Assembly (NCBI GenBank): GCA_910587655.1
Contig: CAJUND010000026.1
Coordinates: forward strand, 1 to 45,477
DNA from: an uncultured Agathobacter sp.
Lineage (GTDB): Bacteria; Bacillota; Clostridia; Lachnospirales; Lachnospiraceae
Reading direction: 5' to 3'
DNA: 45,477 nt
The position numbers and the translations under genes are program-made. Positions 9,077-17,040 of this stretch are shown one piece after another (the stretch's first letter is position 1; every line of letters begins with the position of its first letter). Under the pieces are notes generated by a model that worked only from the letters and a program-made list of their open reading frames with translations, was not told the DNA's origin and ran no database searches.

Positions 9077-9685
9077 ATGAATAAGTTAAAATGCTATACC
9101 ATTGCAGGAATCATTTTCGTCCTTGTCACAGGAACGCTTGCGCATTTTCTGTATGACTGGACAGGAAATAATGCCGTCGCCGGTCTGTTTACCCCGGTCA
9201 GTGAATCCGTATGGGAACACATGAAGCTTCTGTTTTTTCCTATGCTGCTGTATTCTTTTTTTATGGTTTATCAGCTAAAAGAAGAATATCCATGCATCGT
9301 TTCTTCCCTGTGTTTTGGGATTCTGGCAGGAACTTTTTCCATCCCCGTTCTTTTTTATGCTTATACCTTTCTGCTTGGAACAGATGTTTTTATTCTGGAT
9401 ATTGCCGTGTTTATTTTAAGCACAATCATTGCATTCCGGCTTTCTTACAGTCTTGCATTATCCTGCACGCGAAAGCCTTATACTCTTTTACTGTGTGCTC
9501 TGGTATCTGTGCTTTTTATCTGTTTTATGGTATTCACCAGCCATCCACCGGATCATAAGCTTTTTAAGGACCCTTCGTCAAACGAAACAGCGGGCGCCGT
9601 TCTCCGGCACCCGCTTCATTTCATTCCAGAACACCTGTCATCCAGTGTTGAATGTATTATTTTTATTTATGAGGATACTGCATAA
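9077..9685 (+). CDS. DUF6512-like membrane protein
   Basis: The 202-residue product has five or so hydrophobic segments and the phrase FTPVSESVWEHMKLLFFPM, which I recognise from the DUF6512 membrane family of Clostridia; its function is unknown. GAGGT precedes the ATG at suitable distance. The C-terminus looks abnormal: after KLFKDPSSNETA the frame runs through a strong hairpin at 9590-9614 and on into the convergent chemoreceptor gene, overlapping it by 19 bases. Relatives tend to stop near the HPP...DP segment, so the native stop may have been lost or the end replaced. Confidence 0.75.
   Translation: MNKLKCYTIAGIIFVLVTGTLAHFLYDWTGNNAVAGLFTPVSESVWEHMKLLFFPMLLYSFFMVYQLKEEYPCIVSSLCFGILAGTFSIPVLFYAYTFLLGTDVFILDIAVFILSTIIAFRLSYSLALSCTRKPYTLLLCALVSVLFICFMVFTSHPPDHKLFKDPSSNETAGAVLRHPLHFIPEHLSSSVECIIFIYEDTA
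9589..9615. terminator. Hairpin terminator inside the DUF6512 3' end
   Basis: GCGGGCGCCG (9590-9599) pairs with CGGCACCCGC (9605-9614) around TTCTC, with one mismatch. T-rich sequence follows on both strands, most clearly on the minus strand, where it would end the chemoreceptor transcript. Confidence 0.7.
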
Positions 9686-11031
9686 TTACAGATTCTCTGC
9701 AGATCCTCCAGAAGTCCGCGGGAATAATCCTCTGCTTCCCTGTAAATCTGCTCCGCACGGGCATATTCACGGCTGTTTATCGCCTGAATCACTTCTGCGC
9801 CAAACTGGTGGAACCTCTTGTGTTTGTCCCCAAGGGCATTCCAGATTGGAAGTACCGCCGGAATCTGCGGGGTAAGGGCGTAATAAAAATGACCGAACCC
9901 GCATTTTTTGGAGTCAAGCTGCAGCGGAATGACCTCACGCCCGACAACCATTTTTTTGAGATTTCCAAGCCATGTGCGGTGTGCACCGATGGCATTTTTT
10001 ACATATTTGGCAAATTCTTCATTTTCCAGGTGGTAAAATGAATCCTCTGTCATACTGCCAATCTTCTTGACCGCATCATCCAGACTCTGCTCAATATCCA
10101 CCACCGGTTTTACAGCTTCTCCAAGATCAATGCTTACCTGCTTCATAAAATCCGTGCTGTCCCTTAACTGGTTTTCCATTTCCGTCATGGAACTGCTTAA
10201 TTCCTCACTGATTGCGGCAATTGAACTAACAGACTCATTAACCTTTGAAACATGCGCCTTGTTCTCGTTGTTTAATTCCCAGACATTTTTAATTTTGTCC
10301 GTGACACCTTCCAGCGCTTTCATGGTGTCTGAAGTGCTTTGTATGCTCGCCCGCGACGCACTGCGGATTCCTTCCAGAAACTCATTCATGCTTCCGGTCA
10401 TATTCTGGGTTTCCTCTGCAAGGCTGCGGATTTCATCCGCCACAACTGCAAAACCGCGTCCTGCCGCACCCGCCCGTGCCGCTTCAATGCTGGCATTTAA
10501 AGCAAGCAGGTTCGTCTGCATGGAGATTGAGTCAATTCCGGAAACAATTTCCCCGATATTGTCAATAATCTGAAACAGACCGTCCATATCTTTCTGCAGT
10601 TTCTGGGATATCTCAATTGTCTGGGCGGAAAGATCCCTGATTGTGGTAAGCTCGTTCTGCCCTTCCTCAATTTTACGGTAAACATCATCGGTTTCTGATG
10701 CCACATCAATAATTGTATTTGTCAGTTCCGTATGCTGGTTATTTGCATCCCCGATAATATCAGCATGACCCGACGTCCCGAAAATCCTGTCTGATGCCAG
10801 CTCTATCTTACGGGAAATATCCATGATTTTTTCTGTCTGATACTGCATGGTAAGATCAAGGGAACTAATCTGCATGACCGCTTTGATATTCTTGTCAAAA
10901 ACCTCTGCAAGCTGTCCCCTGCCGCTCTGCAGCCTCTGGTACATTTCCTGTAATTCCGGAAATCTTGAATAATCCGCTTCCTTTAACTCCGAAAATGATT
11001 TGACAAGTTCTGATTTTTTTCCGATTGCCAT
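9667..11031 (-). CDS. Soluble methyl-accepting chemotaxis protein with CZB domain
   Basis: This 454-residue receptor has no membrane segment, so it works in the cytosol. Residues about 90-300 form the coiled-coil signalling domain; the conserved hairpin tip reads NLLALNASIEAARAG followed by GRGFAVVADEIRSLAEE, which contacts CheA and CheW. The last 120 residues match a chemoreceptor zinc-binding (CZB) domain: AHRTWLGNL supplies the first His, KKCGFGHFYYAL the Cys and second His, and HKRFHQFG the last His. CZB domains are known to sense zinc and oxidants such as hypochlorous acid. The ATG at 11031 is chosen over 11037 because GAGG lies seven bases before it. No chemotaxis or flagellar genes are nearby. 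Confidence 0.9.
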   Translation of the reverse strand: MAIGKKSELVKSFSELKEADYSRFPELQEMYQRLQSGRGQLAEVFDKNIKAVMQISSLDLTMQYQTEKIMDISRKIELASDRIFGTSGHADIIGDANNQHTELTNTIIDVASETDDVYRKIEEGQNELTTIRDLSAQTIEISQKLQKDMDGLFQIIDNIGEIVSGIDSISMQTNLLALNASIEAARAGAAGRGFAVVADEIRSLAEETQNMTGSMNEFLEGIRSASRASIQSTSDTMKALEGVTDKIKNVWELNNENKAHVSKVNESVSSIAAISEELSSSMTEMENQLRDSTDFMKQVSIDLGEAVKPVVDIEQSLDDAVKKIGSMTEDSFYHLENEEFAKYVKNAIGAHRTWLGNLKKMVVGREVIPLQLDSKKCGFGHFYYALTPQIPAVLPIWNALGDKHKRFHQFGAEVIQAINSREYARAEQIYREAEDYSRGLLEDLQRICNYAVSS

Positions 11032-11152
11032 GTCCATACCTCATTCTTTCATCGTAGCTGTCCGCTCAAGTATAACACTCTATATATAATAATACGGAAT
11101 TTTGGAGTTTTTGCAAGCTTTTTATGTAATATGGACGGATTTTATCTTATTC

Positions 11153-11839
11153 TTATCCCCTTACAGGCATCTGAAACTCTGAAAGCGCGCGGTTCAGGTA
11201 ATCATTGAAGGGCTTCATTGCAGTATATACCTGAGCCGCCTGCTGCAGGAAGGTTTCAGGGGACAAAATGGCATTATCTTCCACGGCATATTCCAGGTAC
11301 CAGCTTTTGTATTTTAGAAATTCTGCCTGACTGTGCTCTTTGTCATATCCCTTCGGCACATTTTTTAAAGAATTTCCCTTAACAGTAAAATATCTCATAA
11401 ATTCCTCATTATGGATAATTTCATCCCATTCGCCGGGATGTTCTGCAATATAATCCCGTACCATCGCAGTAGCGTCCCTGAACATATCAGCAAACAGCCC
11501 TCCGCCCAGAAAAGACTGGTTCTGCGGCTTTATCATCAGGTAATATCCCACCGGGACCGGCAGTTTTCCTTTTGCTCCGATATGTGCACGAAAAGCCGGA
11601 TGATACGGCGATTTATCGTGGCTGAAACGCGTATCCCTGACAATTTTAAACGTCAGGTCTTTTGGCTCATTATGCAGGATACTGCTGTCGGTTTTACCTA
11701 TTTCAAGAATCAGTTCCTGCAGCAGCGCTTCAAATGCCGCACATGCTTCTTTGTATTCTTCCTTATGGGAATGATACCATTCGCGGTTGTTGTTTCTGCT
11801 TAATTCTGATAAATAACTGATAATCAGCTGTGTGTTCAT
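11153..11839 (-). CDS. DUF2461 domain protein
   Basis: The 228-residue protein matches DUF2461 by its opening LSRNNNREWYHSHKEEY, the central segment KIVRDTRFSHDKSPYHPAF and LGGGLFADM. The biochemical role of the family is not established. No signal peptide or membrane segment is visible. It starts 15 bases after the sigma-like gene stops and is probably transcribed with it. Confidence 0.88.
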   Translation of the reverse strand: MNTQLIISYLSELSRNNNREWYHSHKEEYKEACAAFEALLQELILEIGKTDSSILHNEPKDLTFKIVRDTRFSHDKSPYHPAFRAHIGAKGKLPVPVGYYLMIKPQNQSFLGGGLFADMFRDATAMVRDYIAEHPGEWDEIIHNEEFMRYFTVKGNSLKNVPKGYDKEHSQAEFLKYKSWYLEYAVEDNAILSPETFLQQAAQVYTAMKPFNDYLNRALSEFQMPVRG

Positions 11840-11854
11840 ATTAATATTCTCCTT

Positions 11855-12700
11855 TTATGAATTTTTAACCACGGAAAAAGGTTCCGATTTCAGAAAATCC
11901 CTGATAAACTGCGCTGTCTTTTCCGGCGCTTCATATGTTCTGCAGAATGAAAAATACTGCGACAGATGATCAATTTCTTCCATGGCATCTTTTACATCAA
12001 GCACTGTCCTGTCCGGGATAACTGCTGCATTTGAATAATCCAGACTGGCAGGATTTATTCTGTGGTTCTGGATTGCATAATTAACCCTGCCGCTGCACCT
12101 GCATGTCCCGCTTCCGTATTCCCCGCAGTACTGTTCCAGAAAACCGGCCATTTTTTTACGGATTCTGGAAAGCTTCTGTCTGTATGCCTCCGGCGTCATT
12201 TCCAGAATTTCCCCTGCCATACGGCTGTCAGCCTGAAACATAGTCCCAAGTATAAAAATACACCGGCTTTCCACGTCAAGGCACTGCAGCATTACATTTG
12301 TACAGGACATCTTAAGCTCCTCTGCCAGAACCGCTTTTTCTACGTTCTGCGTCAAATCCGGCACGTCACCGATTTTCCCGTTTACAATATCATCCCCGTA
12401 GTACTCGAAACTCAGCGGACAGTGCGCAAACATATGCTTCTTATAGTTTTTCAGATGGTTCACTGCAATTCTGAAAACCCATGTGGTAAAGGAACTTTCT
12501 TTTTTAAATGAGGAAAGATGCGTCATGATTTTCAGCAGGATATCCTGCGCTGCATCTTCCGCATCCGCAAAAGTGCCCAGCATTCTAAGGGATAGATTAA
12601 ACACCAGATCCTTCACGCCCATAAGGACCGTTTCGAGGGATTTTCCATCCCCGGCAACAGCCTTGTCAATTAAAGTAAACAGTTCGTCATTTTTTTCCAT
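11855..12700 (-). CDS. Sigma-70 family (ECF-like) RNA polymerase sigma factor
   Basis: This protein of about 281 residues has a sigma region 2 (LSLRMLGTFADAEDAAQDIL, then FTTWVFRIAVNHLKNYKK) and a region 4 helix-turn-helix near residues 150-185 (MAGEILEMTPEAYRQKLSRIRKKM). The remaining 95 residues are an extension with a CRC cluster (GTCRCSGRVNYAI) that could bind metal or be redox active. The ATG at 12700 is preferred to 12706, since GGAGG lies seven bases before it and overlaps the longer start. No anti-sigma gene is adjacent; the downstream partner is a DUF2461 protein. Its target promoters cannot be inferred. Confidence 0.85.
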   Translation of the reverse strand: MEKNDELFTLIDKAVAGDGKSLETVLMGVKDLVFNLSLRMLGTFADAEDAAQDILLKIMTHLSSFKKESSFTTWVFRIAVNHLKNYKKHMFAHCPLSFEYYGDDIVNGKIGDVPDLTQNVEKAVLAEELKMSCTNVMLQCLDVESRCIFILGTMFQADSRMAGEILEMTPEAYRQKLSRIRKKMAGFLEQYCGEYGSGTCRCSGRVNYAIQNHRINPASLDYSNAAVIPDRTVLDVKDAMEEIDHLSQYFSFCRTYEAPEKTAQFIRDFLKSEPFSVVKNS

Positions 12701-12769
12701 TTTCATACCTCCTGTATAATTAGACAGCGCAGCATGCCCTGTGTGACAGAAAAATTCTTTTTTCTTTAA

Positions 12770-12797
12770 ATAATACTTATATTTTGTGTTTTCGCAA
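12770..12797 (-). promoter_or_regulatory. Possible promoter of sigma-like gene
   Basis: On the minus strand TTGCGA (12792-12797) and TATTAT (12770-12775) are 16 bases apart, about 70 bases upstream of the start. The match is moderate. Confidence 0.4.
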
Positions 12798-12815
12798 GTT
12801 TTTTTGCATTACCTG

Positions 12816-12846
12816 TTGCTTATGACGCTGCGTCATGTGGTAAATT
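12816..12846 (+). promoter_or_regulatory. MerR-type promoter with 19-bp spacer and dyad
   Basis: TTGCTT (12816-12821) and TAAATT (12841-12846) are separated by 19 bases, longer than normal, and the spacer holds the perfect dyad ATGACGC-T-GCGTCAT at 12822-12836. MerR-family regulators typically act on such over-long spacers by twisting the DNA. The divergent position just before the merR gene suggests autoregulation of the whole operon. Confidence 0.65.
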
Positions 12847-12878
12847 ATTAACAGAATAACGCTTAAGGAGGTGAAAAA

Positions 12879-13616
12879 ATGCCAGAATATACCACCGGGG
12901 AAATTGCAAAGCTGTGCGGTGTATCCGTCCGTACCATCCAGTACTATGACTCGCGCGGGATTCTTGCGCCAAGCGGACTTAGTGAAGGCGGCAGACGTCT
13001 GTACAGCGAAGAGGACATTGCACAAATGAAAATTATCTGCTTTCTCCGGGAGCTCGGTCTGCCAATCAACAGTATTAAAGAACTTCTTACAGAGGAACAC
13101 TCCGGGGACATTCTTTCCATTTTACTGGCAGAACAGGAGAAGAAACTGAAAAGTGAACTGGAGGACAAAGAACTGCAGCTGAAAAAAGTTACGGAACTAA
13201 AGCAGCTTCTGAACAAAGACTCACATTTTACCATTGCATCCATTGGAGACATGGCATATGTGATTGAACATAAGGAGAAGCTCAGAAACACCCGTTTTTT
13301 ACTTATTCCGGCCGGCATTGCAATGGATATTGTGGAAATCTGGACACTCATTTACGGAATCATGACAGGAAAATGGCTTCCGTTTGCACTTGGAATGTGT
13401 TTTGTCTTTGCCACGGGATTACTGGCTTCGGTGTTCTATTATAAAAGAACTGCCTATATCTGCAGCGTATGCCACACCGTGTTCCGTCCCGCCTTCCACA
13501 AATGTTTTTTTGCACGCCACACGCCGGACATGCGGAAGCTGACCTGCAGCGCCTGCGGGCATCACGGATTCTGTGTGGAAATATATAAAAAGGAGAACAA
13601 GACTGAAAATGAATAA
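12879..13616 (+). CDS. MerR family regulator with membrane and zinc-ribbon domains
   Basis: Residues 1-70 are a MerR DNA-binding domain (GEIAKLCGVSVRTIQYYDSRGIL), followed by a charged dimerisation coil (about 85-115). Unusually, two hydrophobic helices (about 140-163 and 168-188) come next, then a zinc-ribbon-like segment with Cys pairs at 195/198 and 223/226. The protein could therefore sit in the membrane while bound to DNA. AAGGAGGTG gives a strong ribosome site. It overlaps the next small gene by eight bases and is followed by an ABC exporter pair, which it probably controls. The signal it senses is unknown; the membrane part or the Cys cluster are the candidates. Confidence 0.88.
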   Translation: MPEYTTGEIAKLCGVSVRTIQYYDSRGILAPSGLSEGGRRLYSEEDIAQMKIICFLRELGLPINSIKELLTEEHSGDILSILLAEQEKKLKSELEDKELQLKKVTELKQLLNKDSHFTIASIGDMAYVIEHKEKLRNTRFLLIPAGIAMDIVEIWTLIYGIMTGKWLPFALGMCFVFATGLLASVFYYKRTAYICSVCHTVFRPAFHKCFFARHTPDMRKLTCSACGHHGFCVEIYKKENKTENE

Positions 13617-13812
13617 TATCAGAGAATTTTTACCCTTTATCATCCCCCTTGCAGCTGCAGAAATTTTGCTGCTGGGGTATACGCTGCACCATATTTTAAC
13701 ACATGAAAATTACCGCAGGGGAAACCGTCCTCTCTGGATTTTTATTACCATCATCGGAATGCAGTTTATCGGTCCCATCCTTTATTTTCTGCTTGGCAGG
13801 GAGGAATCATAA
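13609..13812 (+). CDS. Small PLDc_N-like membrane protein
   Basis: This 67-residue protein has two hydrophobic helices and ends PILYFLLGREES, the pattern of the phospholipase D nuclease N-terminal (PLDc_N) membrane domain, but with no nuclease part. It lies between the regulator and the ABC ATPase, overlapping the former by eight bases and ending one base before the latter. Such small proteins often accompany two-component ABC exporters as accessory subunits; that role is inferred from position. Confidence 0.75.
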   Translation: MNNIREFLPFIIPLAAAEILLLGYTLHHILTHENYRRGNRPLWIFITIIGMQFIGPILYFLLGREES

Positions 13813-13813
13813 T

Positions 13814-14713
13814 ATGGACGCGCTGACCATTACGAATCTGACAAAAAGATTCGGGGATAAAACAGTTCTTGACAAACTGAACCTGTCCGTTCCGGAGCAC
13901 AGTATATTCGGCTTTATCGGAAAAAACGGCGCCGGAAAAACTACCGCCATGAAGACTATTCTCGGTCTTTTAAAGCCTGACGGCGGACAAATCACTGTCG
14001 CAGGGGAACGGGTGGCTTACGGACAGACAAAGACCAACCGGAATATTGGATACCTTCCCGACGTTCCGGAGTTTTACCCTTACATGACGCCGTATGAATA
14101 CCTGGTTTTCTGCGGAAAAATCAGTGAAATCCCGGAGAAGGAATTAAAAGTGCGCTGCCTGGGGCTTCTGGAGCTGGTCGGATTAAAAAACGAGAATCAC
14201 CGTATCAAAGGTTTTTCGCGCGGAATGAAACAGCGTCTGGGGATTGCGCAGGCACTGTTGAACCGCCCGAAACTTTTAATCTGCGATGAACCGACCTCCG
14301 CCCTTGATCCTGCCGGAAGAAAGGAAATACTGGACATTCTGCTTTCAGCAAAAGAACAGACTACCGTACTCTTTTCCACACATATCCTGTCAGATGTGGA
14401 AAATATCTGCACGGACGCCGCCTTTCTGGACAAAGGAAGCATTGTGCTGCAGGGAACTGTTTCTAAATTGCGGAGCATCCATTCTTCAAAAAAATATATT
14501 CTGGAACCGGAAGGCAGATATGACGCGGAAAAACTCATGCAGGCATTTAGCGGCATGACATTAAATGCGAACCATGAACTGGAATTTGCCGGGGAAAGCG
14601 GCCTTTTATTTTCCATATTACATTTTATTGCAGAGCAGAAAATTCCTGTACAGAAGCTTGAACATATGGAAACCCCGCTGGAAGATTTATTCCTGGAGGT
14701 GACAAAACCATGA
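13814..14713 (+). CDS. ABC transporter ATP-binding protein
   Basis: The 299-residue ATPase has Walker A GKNGAGKTT (36-44), signature FSRGMKQRLGIAQA, Walker B LLICDEP and the H-loop in LFSTHIL. Its C-terminal 80 residues are the extension common in CcmA/DrrA-type exporters. The ATG at 13814 has GGGAGG about nine bases upstream; a longer frame from 13703 would lie inside the preceding gene and is rejected. Together with the next gene it makes an ABC-2 type exporter of unknown cargo. Confidence 0.92.
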   Translation: MDALTITNLTKRFGDKTVLDKLNLSVPEHSIFGFIGKNGAGKTTAMKTILGLLKPDGGQITVAGERVAYGQTKTNRNIGYLPDVPEFYPYMTPYEYLVFCGKISEIPEKELKVRCLGLLELVGLKNENHRIKGFSRGMKQRLGIAQALLNRPKLLICDEPTSALDPAGRKEILDILLSAKEQTTVLFSTHILSDVENICTDAAFLDKGSIVLQGTVSKLRSIHSSKKYILEPEGRYDAEKLMQAFSGMTLNANHELEFAGESGLLFSILHFIAEQKIPVQKLEHMETPLEDLFLEVTKP

Positions 14714-15480
14714 AAACTTTACTGGCTGTTTTAAAAAAAGAATGGATGGAAACCGTGCGCAGCGGAACACTTGCCATCCTTGTTATTTTGTCGGTCCTGT
14801 TCGGCATTATGAATCCTGCCATTGCAAAGCTGACACCGTGGATGATGGAGCTGCTTTCTGATTCGCTTTCCAAAAACGGGTTAAGCGTCGGAACAATTAC
14901 CGTGGATGCACTGACCTCATGGACGCAGTTTTTTAAAAATATCCCCCTTCTGCTGGTTGTCCTCATCCTAATTTACAGCAGCATATTTACCAGGGAATAC
15001 CAGTCCGGCACGCTGATTCCCATACTGACAAAAGGACTGCCGCGGCATAAAATCGTACTGGCAAAATTTATTCTTGTATTAGCTGTATGGACGCTCTGTT
15101 ACTGGCTCTGTTTTCTGGTTACTTACGGGTACAATGCTTTTTACTGGAACAACCGGAGCGTATCCTTCCTGTTTTCTGCCGCACTTCACTGGTGGCTGTT
15201 CGGTGCAGGCATCATCAGCATGATGGTATTTTTTTCCACGTTATCTTCCGGCAGCACCGGTGTACTTCTCGGAACCGGGGGATACGCTGCTGCCGCATAT
15301 ACTGTGGGACTGTTTCCCCGTATAAAGGAATACTCTCCGGTGATGCTGGCAAATTCCGCACAGCTTGTTACAGCTTCTGCAAAACCGGACGACTATATAA
15401 AAGCGGTACTGGTAACAGTCCTTCTTGGCGCATTCTGTATTGCGGCGGCTGTTCCTTTGTTTAACAGAAAACAGCTTTAA
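14710..15480 (+). CDS. ABC-2 type permease
   Basis: This 256-residue membrane protein has about six hydrophobic segments and an ABC-2 core (IFTREYQSGTLIPILTKG near residues 96-113). Its ATG overlaps the ATPase stop (ATGA). It is the membrane half of the exporter under the MerR-type regulator; substrates of this class include antibiotics, lipids and peptides, and none can be assigned here. Confidence 0.88.
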   Translation: MKTLLAVLKKEWMETVRSGTLAILVILSVLFGIMNPAIAKLTPWMMELLSDSLSKNGLSVGTITVDALTSWTQFFKNIPLLLVVLILIYSSIFTREYQSGTLIPILTKGLPRHKIVLAKFILVLAVWTLCYWLCFLVTYGYNAFYWNNRSVSFLFSAALHWWLFGAGIISMMVFFSTLSSGSTGVLLGTGGYAAAAYTVGLFPRIKEYSPVMLANSAQLVTASAKPDDYIKAVLVTVLLGAFCIAAAVPLFNRKQL

Positions 15481-15519
15481 ACCATATCATTATTTTCTGG
15501 AATTTTTGCATCTATTGAG

Positions 15520-15548
15520 TTGATTATGCAATGCAAACCGTATATAAT
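15520..15548 (+). promoter_or_regulatory. Promoter of toxin-antitoxin operon
   Basis: TTGATT (15520-15525) and TATAAT (15543-15548) are 17 bases apart. The inverted repeat TTGCAT (15506-15511) / ATGCAA (15526-15531) brackets the -35 box and is a candidate site for antitoxin autoregulation. Confidence 0.75.
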
Positions 15549-15583
15549 ATAAGTACAACAGATAGCAAAAAAGGAGAATAACT

Positions 15584-15859
15584 ATGGCAAATACAACCAA
15601 CTTCAGTGTCCGCATGGACAGCGAAATCAAAAAAAAGTGTGAAAGCCTGTATGGCGAACTTGGCTTAAACCTTACCACAGCCATCAATGTTTTCCTGCGC
15701 CAGTCACTCCGTGCAGGCGGTTTTCCATTTGATGTAAAACTGGACCAGCCTAACATGGAAACGATTGCAGCCATGATGGAAGCAGAGCGTATTGCACATG
15801 ATCCAAATGTAAAACACTACTCAGACGTTGAAGAAGCGCTCAGGGAATTAAAACAATGA
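15584..15859 (+). CDS. RelB/DinJ family antitoxin
   Basis: The 91-residue protein starts with a ribbon-helix-helix DNA-binding domain (NFSVRMDSEIKKKCESLY, then LNLTTAINVFLRQ) and ends in the acidic, helical tail that wraps the toxin. Family knowledge: DinJ-type antitoxins neutralise a YafQ-type RNase and repress their own operon. AAGGAG precedes the ATG, and the stop overlaps the toxin start by four bases, so both are made together. Confidence 0.92.
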   Translation: MANTTNFSVRMDSEIKKKCESLYGELGLNLTTAINVFLRQSLRAGGFPFDVKLDQPNMETIAAMMEAERIAHDPNVKHYSDVEEALRELKQ

Positions 15860-16137
15860 AGCGGGATATCGTCTGGACGACAAAGTTCAAAAAGGATTAT
15901 AAACTTGCCATAAAACGGCATCTGAATATCGACCTGCTGGACGACATTATCCGTATCTTGTCAAGAGGGGAGATTTTACCAGAACAATTCAGGGACCACG
16001 AGCTGTCCGGCAACTGGGCAGGACACAGGGAATGCCATATCCAGCCAGACTGGCTGCTCATTTACCGCATTGATGATTCGGTGCTGGTACTGACCTTAGT
16101 CCGTTCTGGTACTCACAATGAATTATTTGATAAGTAA
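15856..16137 (+). CDS. YafQ family toxin (mRNA endoribonuclease)
   Basis: This 93-residue RelE-superfamily toxin cuts mRNA on the ribosome. The YafQ landmarks are intact: RDHELSG with a His near position 50, CHIQPDWLLIY with His and Asp near 63 and 67, and GTHNELF near the C-terminus. It is therefore likely active and held in check by the upstream antitoxin. A strong hairpin follows directly after the stop. Confidence 0.92.
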   Translation: MKRDIVWTTKFKKDYKLAIKRHLNIDLLDDIIRILSRGEILPEQFRDHELSGNWAGHRECHIQPDWLLIYRIDDSVLVLTLVRSGTHNELFDK

Positions 16138-16140
16138 AAA

Positions 16141-16175
16141 AACGCCGTACCGGAATCATTTTCCAGTACGGCGGT
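16141..16175. terminator. Bidirectional terminator
   Basis: The arms 16141-16153 and 16163-16175 (CGCCGTAC / GTACGGCG core) form a strong stem. A-rich sequence lies to the left and T-rich sequence to the right, so it can end both the toxin transcript and the convergent DUF3737 transcript. Confidence 0.8.
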
Positions 16176-16187
16176 TTCTTTCATTAA

Positions 16188-17033
16188 CTATTTTTTATGT
16201 TCCTGAATCACAACTTCCCCGTCTGCACCCTCGATATCCCGGATAATCTCACCGACCGCCGGGACATAAATATGACCGGAAAGAGGATTTTTGATGCTGG
16301 CAACCTCTGCCGTCAGCACAGCCTCCACTTCGGAACGCTCAAAGCATAAATCAGTATCCGTCATCTCACAGTCCACGAGCTTTAAATTTTTACAGTAGCA
16401 GAGCGGCTGTGTTCCGGAAATTTTACAGTTCTCAAACGTCAGGTTCTCACTGTACCATGCCAGGTATTCCCCCTTTACCACGCTGTTTCTTATGGTAACG
16501 TTTTTCGCATGCCAGAACGCGTCCTTGGTATCAAACACACAGTTTTCAAAAACCGCATCTTCAATATACTGGAACGAATATTTTCCCTTCATGCGCACAT
16601 CCAGGAAATTCAGGTTTGTGGAGCGCATCATAAAATATTCGCTTTCGGCTGTGCAGTTTTCCATATCCAGTCCGTGTACCGACCAGCCAAATTCCGGCGA
16701 AACAATATCACAGCCTGACATGTTTACCTTCCGGCATTCCCGCAGCGCCTTAATCCCGTGAAGCCGGCTTCCCAGGATATCAATTTCACTGGAATACCAG
16801 AGCGCTGCCCGGCAGAGCTCTGTCATTTCAGACTTCTTTATGGTAAGCCTGCAGTCATGCCAGAACGGATAACGCAGATTAAAGAAGCAGTTCTCCACGG
16901 TAATATCCCGGCACTCCTTTAATGCGCTTTCCCCGTCCGCCGGGCCGTCAAAGTTACAGTTTTTTACCAGAAGTTCCTCTGCACCGTACAGGGCGCGTTC
17001 TTCATCAAAAGTTTTGTTTGCAATGGTATCCAT
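16188..17033 (-). CDS. DUF3737 family beta-helix protein
   Basis: This protein of about 281 residues is made of short repeats in which Cys, Asn or Phe recur every 20 or so residues (for example VENCFFN, FENCVFD, FENCKIS), the pattern of a right-handed parallel beta-helix. The opening NKTFDEERALYGAEEL and FDGPADGESALKECRDI identify DUF3737, whose function is unknown. No secretion signal is visible. The ATG at 17033 is chosen because upstream in-frame codons lie inside the previous gene, seven bases away. It is probably in one operon with the kinase-like and transporter genes. Confidence 0.85.
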   Translation of the reverse strand: MDTIANKTFDEERALYGAEELLVKNCNFDGPADGESALKECRDITVENCFFNLRYPFWHDCRLTIKKSEMTELCRAALWYSSEIDILGSRLHGIKALRECRKVNMSGCDIVSPEFGWSVHGLDMENCTAESEYFMMRSTNLNFLDVRMKGKYSFQYIEDAVFENCVFDTKDAFWHAKNVTIRNSVVKGEYLAWYSENLTFENCKISGTQPLCYCKNLKLVDCEMTDTDLCFERSEVEAVLTAEVASIKNPLSGHIYVPAVGEIIRDIEGADGEVVIQEHKK

Positions 17034-17040
17034 CATAAAC

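Noticed and set aside
12777..13100. A 107-codon minus-strand frame across the MerR promoter
   Set aside because: It is antisense to the merR 5' end, lacks a ribosome site and has no recognisable content.
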